This document shows, one piece after another, positions 8,790-16,321 of a stretch of 50,122 bases of DNA. This DNA comes from an uncultured Phaeodactylibacter sp. Its GTDB lineage: Bacteria > Bacteroidota > Bacteroidia > Chitinophagales > Saprospiraceae. Numbering within the stretch: the first letter of the stretch is position 1; each line of letters begins with the position of its first letter. The translations under genes and the position numbers were made by a program. Below the pieces are notes generated by a model. The model searched no databases. It was given only the letters and a program-made list of their open reading frames with translations, and was not told the origin of the DNA. The DNA lies in contig CAJXNH010000024.1 of NCBI GenBank assembly GCA_913057245.1, positions 1 through 50,122 of the forward strand. Reading direction: 5' to 3'.

Positions 8790-9296
8790 ATGGTTATACT
8801 GATCAACCTATTCGTCGCTGTACTGATGACCTGGTTTACCCAGACCATCTATCCCGGCATTCCAAACAACGGATTTGCCACGCTACTGCTGTTTGCCGGC
8901 TGGAATGCCGTGCTGTGGCTGCTCACCTATTTTCTAAGTGAGCATTCTTTCCACCGGTCGCGGCAGATTGGCTCCCTTGTTCTCTTTTACCTGAAAGAAC
9001 TCCTTACCGCTTCCCTGCGCGTCGCTTACGAGGTGCTCACCCCGCAGGACCATATGCAGCCTGCAGTGGTCGCCATCCCGCTGGAGGCAGAGACGGACTT
9101 CGAAATCACCCTGCTGGCCAACTTCATCACCCTGACACCGGGCACGCTGAGTATTGACGTCTCCAAGGACCGGAAGACACTCTACGTACATGAGGTCTAT
9201 GTGAAGGCAGGAGATACCGATAAAGTAAAACGGCAAATAAAGGAAGGCTTCGAGAAAAGAATCCTGAAAATCACCAGAAATCCGAATCAAGCATGA
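8790..9296 (+). CDS. mnhE: Na+/H+ antiporter subunit E
   Basis: 168 residues with two or three N-terminal membrane segments and a cytoplasmic C-terminal domain of MnhE type. Family residues are seen in the region FITLTPGTLSIDVSKDRKTL (about 111-130). It begins 3 bases after mnhD and overlaps mnhF by 4 bases (ATGA). Confidence 0.94.
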   Translation: MVILINLFVAVLMTWFTQTIYPGIPNNGFATLLLFAGWNAVLWLLTYFLSEHSFHRSRQIGSLVLFYLKELLTASLRVAYEVLTPQDHMQPAVVAIPLEAETDFEITLLANFITLTPGTLSIDVSKDRKTLYVHEVYVKAGDTDKVKRQIKEGFEKRILKITRNPNQA

Positions 9297-9583
9297 GTCT
9301 TTTCATCACCGCAGCTTACATCGCTATCGCCATCATCAGCATCAGCACGATACTGACGCTGGTCCGGTTTTTCAAGGGGCCAAGCCTGCCCGACCGGGTA
9401 ATCTCACTTGATGTATTCTCTGCCAATCTCCTTGCTGTACTGGCGATCTACTCGGTATTATCTGAGGAGAAAGCCTATCTGAATGTTGCCCTCATCATGT
9501 CGCTGATCGCTTTTGTGGGCACTATGACCTTCGCTTACTACCTGGTACAGAAACGGGAAAAATCCAAGAACTATGATCAATGA
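9293..9583 (+). CDS. mnhF: Na+/H+ antiporter subunit F
   Basis: A 96-residue, three-helix subunit. The conserved stretch FKGPSLPDRVISLDVFSANL (about 28-47) includes the buried Asp that Mrp studies link to ion transport. It overlaps mnhG by 11 bases. Confidence 0.95.
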   Translation: MSLFITAAYIAIAIISISTILTLVRFFKGPSLPDRVISLDVFSANLLAVLAIYSVLSEEKAYLNVALIMSLIAFVGTMTFAYYLVQKREKSKNYDQ

Positions 9584-9977
9584 TCTATTGAGTGCCGCCT
9601 TTATGCTTGGCGGCTCCATCTTTATGCTAATTGCCAGTATTGGCATGGTAAAATTCCCGGACTTCTACATCCGCAATTCGGCCAGTACGAAGGCCGTTGT
9701 CCTGGGCGTTTTGCTGATCCTGCTGGGCGTGGGCATCCACTACAACGATACGATGATCTTTATTGAGATTTTTGCTATCCTGTTTTTCATCTTCCTGATT
9801 TCACCTCTCGCCGCACACATTGTCTCCCGTGCAGCCGTCATTACGGGTGTGGGATTCTGGGAAAAGACCGACCTCGAAGAGCTTGAGGACTACAAGAAAG
9901 AGCAGGATAAAGAAGCTATACGCAATACGAAGTGGTTTGCGACATCGGAGCAAGACACTTCCCAGCGTAAATGCTGA
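9573..9977 (+). CDS. mnhG: Na+/H+ antiporter subunit G
   Basis: 134 residues with three helices and a charged C-terminal tail. The pattern LIASIGMVKFPDFYIRNSAS (about 20-39) followed by TKAVVLG is typical of MnhG, and SPLAAHIVSRAA marks the end of the last helix. It closes the operon; a strong terminator starts 56 bases after its stop. Confidence 0.94.
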   Translation: MINDLLSAAFMLGGSIFMLIASIGMVKFPDFYIRNSASTKAVVLGVLLILLGVGIHYNDTMIFIEIFAILFFIFLISPLAAHIVSRAAVITGVGFWEKTDLEELEDYKKEQDKEAIRNTKWFATSEQDTSQRKC

Positions 9978-10032
9978 CATTGAGTAGGTTTGCTGTGGCA
10001 AACCACTTAATCGTCAGTATAAAATCACAAAA

Positions 10033-10075
10033 GTGGAGTAACCCTTTTCGAATTACTCCACCATTTGTTTTTTTT
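10033..10075 (+). terminator. mnh operon terminator
   Basis: A perfect 9-base stem GTGGAGTAA/TTACTCCAC with an 11-base loop, then a run of eight T (10068-10075). It lies between two convergent genes. A second small stem, GGTTTG/CAAACC, precedes it. Confidence 0.85.
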
Positions 10076-10087
10076 GGCGTTCACGCC

Positions 10088-11473
10088 CTACTTCAAATCC
10101 GCGTAGTGCGCAAAAAAGTAGGGTATCGTCTCAATCCCCTTGTAAAAATTAAACAGACCGTAGTGCTCATTGGGCGAGTGGATGGCATCGCTGTTGAGCC
10201 CGAAGCCCATCAGGACACTCTTTGCATCCAACACCTGCTCAAATAAAGCGACGATGGGGATGCTGCCGCCTTCCCGGGTGGGAATAGGCGTTTTACCGAA
10301 TGCCTGTTCCATCGCTTTGGAAGCCGCCTTGTATTCAGGTGTATCGGTTGGCGTTACGGCTGGCTCGCCGCCGTGATGGGGCGTTACAGTAACTTTCACG
10401 GAAGCCGGCGCAATGCTTTCAAAGTGTTGCTTAAACAACTGCGTGATCTTGTCCGGGTCCTGATTCGGCACCAGGCGCATGCTGATCTTCGCATTGGCTT
10501 TGGAAGGCAGCACCGTCTTGGCGCCTTCTCCGATGTATCCGCCCCAAATGCCGTTGACATCTAATGTTGGGCGAATAGATACGCGCTCCAAAGGCGTATA
10601 GCCTGCTTCGCCCTGTACGTCCCCGATGGCGAGGTCTTTCTTGTACTTTTCCAGGTCGAATGGCGCTTCGTTAAGCTTCTTGCGCTCTGCCTCCGACAGT
10701 TCCACCACATCGTCGTAGAATCCGGGAATGGTGATGTGCTTACGGTCATCCATCAGGGAGCTGATCATATCGCAGAGGACATTGATCGGATTGGCTACGC
10801 CACCACCGTAGACGCCTGAGTGGAGGTCGCGGTTAGGGCCCACCACCTCCACTTCAATATAGCTTAGGCCGCGGAGACCAACGGTGATAGAGGGGACATC
10901 ATTGGCGATGATGGAGGTGTCAGAAATCAGAATGGTATCACACTTGAGCTTGTCCTGATTCTCCCGGCAAAATATACCGAGATTGGCTGAGCCTACTTCC
11001 TCTTCGCCCTCGATCATAAACTTGATGTTGCAGGGCAGGGCATCCTTTGCCATCATCGCCTCAAAGGCTTTGACATGCATGAAGAACTGCCCTTTATCAT
11101 CACAGGCGCCACGAGCGTAGATGGCACCGTCCGGATGTGCTTCCGTCTTTTTGATCACAGGCTCGAAAGGCGGGGATTCCCAAAGTTCCATCGGGTCGGG
11201 CGGTTGTACATCGTAGTGCCCGTAAATGAGTACAGTGGGCTTGGCGGGATCGATCATTTTCTCACCATAAACGATGGGATAACCAGCGGTGGGGCAAACT
11301 TCCACACTGTCGGCACCGGCCTTCCGAAGGCTCTCGGCTACGAAATCTGCGGTCTTAAGCACATCTCCTTTGTAGGCAGGGTCCGCACTTACGGAAGGGA
11401 TCCGCAACAGGTCCAGCAGCTCGTCCAGAAAGCGGTCCTTGTTTTCCTGAATATAGTCTTGTACAGCTTGCAT
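10088..11473 (-). CDS. M20 family metallopeptidase (dipeptidase)
   Basis: A cytoplasmic two-metal peptidase that probably cleaves dipeptides (CNDP/PepV-like M20 branch); 461 residues. Start chosen at ATG 11473 (MQAVQDYIQENKDRFLDELL), because the reading frame upstream runs through a foldback repeat and has no protein features. Metal-site motifs: VLIYGHYDVQPPD (His, Asp), GACDDKGQFFMHVKA (bridging Asp), MIEGEEEVGSAN (catalytic Glu pair), DLHSGVYGG (dimerisation-domain His) and a C-terminal HSPNEHYGL (last metal His). No signal peptide. It stands alone with its own promoter-like element. Confidence 0.92.
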   Translation of the reverse strand: MQAVQDYIQENKDRFLDELLDLLRIPSVSADPAYKGDVLKTADFVAESLRKAGADSVEVCPTAGYPIVYGEKMIDPAKPTVLIYGHYDVQPPDPMELWESPPFEPVIKKTEAHPDGAIYARGACDDKGQFFMHVKAFEAMMAKDALPCNIKFMIEGEEEVGSANLGIFCRENQDKLKCDTILISDTSIIANDVPSITVGLRGLSYIEVEVVGPNRDLHSGVYGGGVANPINVLCDMISSLMDDRKHITIPGFYDDVVELSEAERKKLNEAPFDLEKYKKDLAIGDVQGEAGYTPLERVSIRPTLDVNGIWGGYIGEGAKTVLPSKANAKISMRLVPNQDPDKITQLFKQHFESIAPASVKVTVTPHHGGEPAVTPTDTPEYKAASKAMEQAFGKTPIPTREGGSIPIVALFEQVLDAKSVLMGFGLNSDAIHSPNEHYGLFNFYKGIETIPYFFAHYADLK

Positions 11474-11482
11474 AGGCTTAGT

Positions 11483-11513
11483 ATTTGGCGGGTTGGTTAA
11501 CGCGCCAAATGTA
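11483..11513 (-). promoter_or_regulatory. promoter element and inverted repeat upstream of the M20 peptidase gene
   Basis: On the minus strand TACATTTG (11506-11513) fits TAnnTTTG, 32 bases before the start codon. An 8-base inverted repeat, ATTTGGCG (11483-11490) and CGCCAAAT (11503-11510), overlaps the element and the presumed transcription start, so it may be an operator or a leader hairpin. Confidence 0.45.
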
Positions 11514-11552
11514 AGGAAAAAACGGGAACAGATCGGGCTGTTTCCTCTTATC

Positions 11553-11709
11553 GTGTGCATAACAAATTGCACTTTTTGAATAGCTTGCCAGCATTTGCCG
11601 TTTGCCTCTCCTGGATAAGCTGGAGCAGAGCGGGAAGCTCTACCCCAGCAGCCATAGGGCTTAAATGCAGAGGGTTGCCTTTGTGTTTTGTGCAATTTGT
11701 TATACACAC
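11553..11709. repeat. foldback element with 20-base terminal inverted repeats
   Basis: GTGCAATTTGTTATACACAC (right arm, 11690-11709) is matched by the reverse complement of 11553-11572 with one mismatch. Near the centre is a hairpin with nested stems GCTGG/CCAGC (11619-11649) and AGAGC/GCTCT (11627-11641). The whole 157 bases could fold into one long imperfect cruciform. It may be a MITE-like element or a degenerate integron-type attC site; no transposase or integrase lies next to it. Confidence 0.7.
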
Positions 11710-11713
11710 CCTC

Positions 11714-13066
11714 CTATCCTGATGCGGCAACGGACTCCACTTCCTCTTCGAGCGCTTCCCGAAGTGAATAGTGCAGGAGCAAATATCCTGATGAAGCTGC
11801 CACAATAGAGCCAATTAGTATACCCAGTTTTGCCTGGGTTAGCAAAGCAGGTGCTTCAAGCGCAAGATTGGAAATAAAAAGCGCCATGGTGAAACCGATC
11901 CCGCCCAGCAGGCCCAGCCCAACCATTTGCACCCAGCCCGTTCGCATGGGCAGGTCCGCAACCCTCAGCTTTACAGCAAGCCATGAAAAAAGAACAATCC
12001 CGATCACCTTTCCAAAAAGCAATGCAACCGCGATGTTCATAAACAAGGGCTGACTAAAGACCTCACCGCCTCCACCAAACTTAATCCCGGCATTCGCCAT
12101 GGCAAAAAGCGGCATCACAAAAAACGCGACAAAATCATTGAGCTGATACTCCAAACGCTGTAGCGGCGGGAGCACGGAGCGGGCCCGGTTTCTCAAGTCC
12201 TGCAACTGATGGACTTCCGGGTCGGGAATAAAAGGCCCACCACCGTCAGCCTTCTCCAACCTGAATTCATCCAGGAAATCTTCAATACGATTGGCAAACC
12301 GGCGGGCGCGGAGCTTATTAGTTGCTGGTACCGCCATAGCCACCAATACCCCGGCTATAGTCGGATGAATGCCCGACTTAAACATATAGTACCATACTCC
12401 CAATCCTCCGAGCAGGTATATCCAGTTCCGTTTGATGCTGAACATATGGTTGCACAAAAACAAAAACGCCAGGATTCCTCCCGACACCATCAGGGCACCC
12501 CAGTGGACTTCATGAGAATAAAATACAGTAATGACAAAAATCGCGCCCAGGTCATCTACTATTGCAAAGGCAGTCAGAAATATTTTCATACCCAGGGGCA
12601 CCCGGCTACCGAGCAAGGATAGTATTCCGATTGAGAAGGCAATATCCGTCGCCATGGGAATGCCCCAGCCCTCCAGGCCAGGGCCTTCATCCTGAAGTAA
12701 AAAAAACAACCCAACCGGAACGACCATGCCTCCGACAGCGGCCAAAAGGGGCAGTGCAGCCTTACGCGGCGTGGACAATTCCCCGTCAATCACTTCCTTC
12801 TTTATCTCCAACCCTATCGCAAAAAAGAAGATAGCCATCAACCCATCATTCACCCACAGCAACAGCGGCTTGGAGAAGCGATCTTCCCCAATAGAAATAC
12901 TCACCGGAGTATCCCATAAATCAAAATAGACAGGTGCCAGTGGAGAATTCGCCCATAACATGGCAACCATAGTAGACAGGATAAGCAAAATCCCACTGGA
13001 AGACTCATTACGGATAAATTGTCGGAATGGAGCGACAATGGACTGTAGAAATGTTTTAGGCTGCAT
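11714..13066 (-). CDS. nhaA: Na+/H+ antiporter NhaA
   Basis: Single-subunit electrogenic sodium/proton antiporter of the inner membrane, 450 residues against 388 in E. coli. Twelve helices are plausible. The unwound-helix motif MATDIAFSIGILSLLG and the transport Asp pair in AFAIVDDLGAIFV are both present. The insert between helices around RRFANRIEDFLDEFRLEKAD is longer than in E. coli and charged, and accounts for part of the extra length. The gene diverges from the baeRF gene with about 60 bases between starts. With the Mrp operon nearby it suggests a sodium-rich or alkaline habitat. Confidence 0.97.
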   Translation of the reverse strand: MQPKTFLQSIVAPFRQFIRNESSSGILLILSTMVAMLWANSPLAPVYFDLWDTPVSISIGEDRFSKPLLLWVNDGLMAIFFFAIGLEIKKEVIDGELSTPRKAALPLLAAVGGMVVPVGLFFLLQDEGPGLEGWGIPMATDIAFSIGILSLLGSRVPLGMKIFLTAFAIVDDLGAIFVITVFYSHEVHWGALMVSGGILAFLFLCNHMFSIKRNWIYLLGGLGVWYYMFKSGIHPTIAGVLVAMAVPATNKLRARRFANRIEDFLDEFRLEKADGGGPFIPDPEVHQLQDLRNRARSVLPPLQRLEYQLNDFVAFFVMPLFAMANAGIKFGGGGEVFSQPLFMNIAVALLFGKVIGIVLFSWLAVKLRVADLPMRTGWVQMVGLGLLGGIGFTMALFISNLALEAPALLTQAKLGILIGSIVAASSGYLLLHYSLREALEEEVESVAASG

Positions 13067-13100
13067 GTAGCGATTGGCGTGTTAATCAGTTGATTTCCAA

Positions 13101-13108
13101 TAATTTTG
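13101..13108 (+). promoter_or_regulatory. -7 element upstream of the baeRF gene
   Basis: TAATTTTG matches TAnnTTTG and lies 18 bases before the chosen ATG, which implies a short leader. Confidence 0.45.
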
Positions 13109-13126
13109 AACTGTCAATTACTGAAC

Positions 13127-14329
13127 ATGGAAATCAAACCCCATGTTCTAACAGTGAAATCAGTAAAAAATCTTAATATGCTCAACCGACAAATCTTTCA
13201 TACGCTTGCTCAGGTCAATACTCCTAACTGCGTAAGCATCTACGTACCCGGATATCCTTCCGAGCAGGGCATGGAAAGCCGCTCCTTTCTGAAAAAGATG
13301 CTCAATGATGCCGCGGACCGGCTGAAGCAAAGCGGGATGTCAGATAAGGATGCACGGGCCTATCTGTTCAATGGTTATGAACTACTTAACGAAACGGAAC
13401 GGTGGAAACAGCTTGAATCCAGCTATGCCCTTTTTATCGGCCCGGAAATATTCGAAGCCCTGGAGCTTAATCGTCAGGTGTCGCCCAGATTGATTGTAGA
13501 CCAGCGGTTTTACCTGTTACCGTTAATTAGCGAGATGAGTACGGTCAGTGAATTCTACGTCCTTGCCCTGGGCGAATCAGCAGCCGGCCTGTACCGCGGC
13601 GACGCCAACTCCATTCAGCCTGTACCTGCCGACGAGCAACTCCCCGCAAATATGGACGCTGCTTTGCAAATGGATACGGAAATGCGCAACGTGCAAATGA
13701 ACCGTGGCGCTGCCGCCTTCGACACTCCCATTTTCGAAGGGGATGAGATGGGGCATGACCATCGCCTCAAGCAATACAAAAGATACTGCTATCAGGTGGA
13801 TCAGGGTGTGCAGGTCATACTGGAAGACGCCAACGCCCCAGTCGTTTTGGCAACGACCGACCAAATAGCGCCGATCTACAAAGAAACCAGTGACTACACA
13901 GATATTGCCCCCGTTCATATCAGCGGTACGCCGGAGCAGTTGTCCCACAAGCAAATGCATAAGCAGGCCCTGGATATTATTCATGACTTTCACCACCACC
14001 GGAAAGACCGGAAAATTGAAGGCTTCAGCGACTATGATGAAAAAGAGCTCGCCTCCTCTTCGGTATTTGAGATTTTGCCCCGGGCGCACAAAGGCGAAGT
14101 AGAGACCTTATTTGTGGCAGAAGGACAGAAACGGTGGGGTACTTTCGACCCCAAAAGCGGTAAAGTCGAATTGCACAAAAGCCGACAGAAGGATAGCGAG
14201 GACCTAATCAATCTGACTGCCATTTACGCCTTCCTCAGGGGCGCAGGCATTTTCCTTGTGAACCAGGATGACCTCCCTAATTCCAGTACCTCAATTAATG
14301 CCATTTACAAGTCAGGCAACGAATCCTGA
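13127..14329 (+). CDS. bacterial archaeo-eukaryotic release factor-like protein (baeRF family)
   Basis: About 400 residues from ATG 13127; a TTG 21 bases upstream overlaps the promoter element, so I did not use it. The layout resembles bacterial eRF1-like (baeRF) proteins. There is an N-terminal domain (about 15-140, CVSIYVPGYPSEQG), a central domain (about 140-270, EFYVLALGESAAGLYRG, a pattern typical of these proteins) and a C-terminal L7Ae-like part (about 270-390, VETLFVAEGQKRWGTFDPKS). Baseline knowledge places these proteins near ribosome hibernation or rescue, but function is not established. No GGQ motif is visible, so peptide release activity is unlikely. Confidence 0.7.
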   Translation: MEIKPHVLTVKSVKNLNMLNRQIFHTLAQVNTPNCVSIYVPGYPSEQGMESRSFLKKMLNDAADRLKQSGMSDKDARAYLFNGYELLNETERWKQLESSYALFIGPEIFEALELNRQVSPRLIVDQRFYLLPLISEMSTVSEFYVLALGESAAGLYRGDANSIQPVPADEQLPANMDAALQMDTEMRNVQMNRGAAAFDTPIFEGDEMGHDHRLKQYKRYCYQVDQGVQVILEDANAPVVLATTDQIAPIYKETSDYTDIAPVHISGTPEQLSHKQMHKQALDIIHDFHHHRKDRKIEGFSDYDEKELASSSVFEILPRAHKGEVETLFVAEGQKRWGTFDPKSGKVELHKSRQKDSEDLINLTAIYAFLRGAGIFLVNQDDLPNSSTSINAIYKSGNES

Positions 14330-14379
14330 TCCTAAGGGGTCTGACTTGCATAACAAAGAATTGATTCCCCCCAACCGGT

Positions 14380-14416
14380 CGTCTGCATCATTCGTGATGT
14401 GGGCGGCTGTTTTTTT
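14380..14416 (+). terminator. terminator of the baeRF gene
   Basis: An imperfect stem of about 11 pairs with G-U wobbles around a TTCG loop (14380-14406), then seven T (14410-14416). It overlaps the last bases of the convergent lipoprotein gene. Confidence 0.6.
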
Positions 14417-15965
14417 ACAGCGCAGCCTCAGCCTTTTGAGCACCATTGACAGCCAGCGTACGACCAGGCCCTCTTTCCTGAGCCATTTCGTACATTTTCA
14501 GTGCTTTGGCATAAGCTTCTTTTTCCATCAGGTAATCAGCGTAGAATTCGTAGGCGGGGTACACAATCTCCGGTGGCCCGTAGCTGTAATCGTTTTTGTG
14601 CTGCGTATTGACCGCTCTGACCATATACTTTTCGGCTTTCTTCTCGTCTCCCCTCAGGCGCCAAAGCAGTGCCTTAAGCTCCAGCTCCATCACCTCAGCC
14701 TGTTTAACCTCCACTTTATTGGCACTGCCCCAGGCACTGCTCGTGCTGCACATGGGTGCTCCCCCCGTAGCCATGATCATCGTGGCCTGCTGCCGCTTGT
14801 CCGCCAGCGTGTCAATGATGCCAGCCAGCAGGGTTTCATCCTTCTGCCGGTAAGCCTGATACCCCTGCAGGAAATAGCCGACCGCCTGATGGCTGATATT
14901 CAGGTCATCCAATTCCACTTCCGTAGACGCCAGCGGGTGGTCCCAGTTGCCGGTCTCCACCAGAAAATTGCCCAGCATACGGACCAGGTACGAACGGGCC
15001 GTAACCGAAGGCAGCTCTGTTGTGTAGCCTGCCATTTCCGTCAGGATAGCTTCTGCTTTTTCAAAATCCCCCTTTTGCAGATAACCATACTGCAGCCAAT
15101 GGAAAGCGTGGTAACTCCGGGCATCGTTGTCCAGCTCCTTTGCTTTCATGCGCTTCACACTGGCATCGTAGGACGCAATATTCGAGGACACGACTTCGTC
15201 CCACATGCCCATGGCCACATAAATGTGAGAAGGCATATGCAGGGCGTGGGCTGCATCGGGGGCAACCTTGGCATAGCTATTGGCTGCATCAAGCGCCAGA
15301 CGGGCGTGCCCCGGATCATCGTAGGAATGAATAAGATAGTGCAGCGCCCCCGGATGAGCCGGGTTTTCCCGGATAATGCTCTGTGCAATACCGGCGCCTT
15401 TTTCGAAGACCGCCTTATCCCGGCCAGCCTGCACACTCCCCAGCAGGGACAGCGCGTAGAAAGCCGCCACTTCCTGTTGCCCCGGATACTTTTCGTACAG
15501 ATCGCTCATAAACTCAGCGTAAGCCTGATCACGGTCCGCCTTCTCGCCTTCTCCATAAAGCACATGCAGTGAACGGATCAGGTCTTTTTCCAGTTCAGTC
15601 CCTGCTTTAGCCAGCTGCTTATCCAGTTTTTTACCCAAACGTTCTATAGTGCTTCTTCCCTTTTCCGCCTGCTGCCGGTGCCAGATCGGCTGATTATAGG
15701 TCATCGCTTCACCCCAGTAGGCCATAGCAAAATCAGGATCTACCTCCTGTGCCTGCTGGAATGCCGCACGCGCATCCTCATACTCAAAGCTGTGCAAAAG
15801 CAGCAGCCCCTTCTCAAATACAGGTAAGGCCTCAGGTGCCCCGCTCACCTTCATATCTACCTCTCCCAGCTGATAGGCTTCTGACGACGAATTAGCCGGA
15901 GCACCTGACTCACATCCAGTTAACCCAGCCAGGAATAACAGAAAAAGACAAGTATTTTTGAACAT
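14415..15965 (-). CDS. TPR-repeat lipoprotein
   Basis: A 516-residue predicted lipoprotein, start at ATG 15965. The signal sequence MFKNTCLFLLFLAGLTGC ends in the lipobox LTGC with Cys18. The rest is helical with several TPR-like units, for example YEDARAAFQQAQEVDPDFAMAYWGEA (about 54-79) and DFEKAEAILTEMAGY. Motifs ALHYLIHSYDDPGHARLAL and ALHMPSHIYVAMGMWDEVV repeat a His-rich pattern seen in many Bacteroidota and proteobacterial TPR proteins of unknown role. It is probably in the periplasm or at the outer membrane. It stands alone. Function unknown. Confidence 0.8.
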   Translation of the reverse strand: MFKNTCLFLLFLAGLTGCESGAPANSSSEAYQLGEVDMKVSGAPEALPVFEKGLLLLHSFEYEDARAAFQQAQEVDPDFAMAYWGEAMTYNQPIWHRQQAEKGRSTIERLGKKLDKQLAKAGTELEKDLIRSLHVLYGEGEKADRDQAYAEFMSDLYEKYPGQQEVAAFYALSLLGSVQAGRDKAVFEKGAGIAQSIIRENPAHPGALHYLIHSYDDPGHARLALDAANSYAKVAPDAAHALHMPSHIYVAMGMWDEVVSSNIASYDASVKRMKAKELDNDARSYHAFHWLQYGYLQKGDFEKAEAILTEMAGYTTELPSVTARSYLVRMLGNFLVETGNWDHPLASTEVELDDLNISHQAVGYFLQGYQAYRQKDETLLAGIIDTLADKRQQATMIMATGGAPMCSTSSAWGSANKVEVKQAEVMELELKALLWRLRGDEKKAEKYMVRAVNTQHKNDYSYGPPEIVYPAYEFYADYLMEKEAYAKALKMYEMAQERGPGRTLAVNGAQKAEAAL

Positions 15966-15979
15966 AACCTTGTTTTTTG

Positions 15980-15987
15980 CAAAACTA
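15980..15987 (-). promoter_or_regulatory. -7 element of the TPR lipoprotein gene
   Basis: On the minus strand TAGTTTTG fits TAnnTTTG and lies 15 bases before the ATG. Confidence 0.45.
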
Positions 15988-16059
15988 CACATTAATTTTT
16001 TCATAAAAACCGCTCTCAATATTTGAAAAAAACTCAAATATCATTTATATTGTTGTTCG

Positions 16060-16077
16060 AAAAGGCATATGCCTTTT
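16060..16077. promoter_or_regulatory. 18-base perfect palindrome in a divergent spacer
   Basis: AAAAGGCATATGCCTTTT reads the same on both strands. It lies between the start of the TPR lipoprotein gene and the DUF1800 gene. It could be an operator, or a weak bidirectional terminator given its A and T flanks. Two further small palindromes follow at 16237-16255 (AATGCT/AGCATT) and 16263-16274 (GCTGTTAACAGC). Confidence 0.4.
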
Positions 16078-16321
16078 ATTCCCTTCAATTGCCTGTGACA
16101 AGCCAATAATATTGCGCTAAGCAAACGCTTCACAATCCTACAGTATTCAACAATTTACCGTTCCTTCACTATCTGAACGACAGCATAGCCTAAGCTGTAA
16201 CATCCCCTTTTGGGATTATCCACAGGTTGCCGTGCTAATGCTCAGCATAAGCATTGGCGGAAGCTGTTAACAGCCGGAAGGAATAATAGCAATATTATCT
16301 ACTTACTCAACCTTTTGACCT

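Noticed and set aside
11474..11707. N-terminal extension of the M20 peptidase
   Set aside because: The extra 78 codons run through a foldback repeat; the family start pattern begins at MQAVQDYIQEN.
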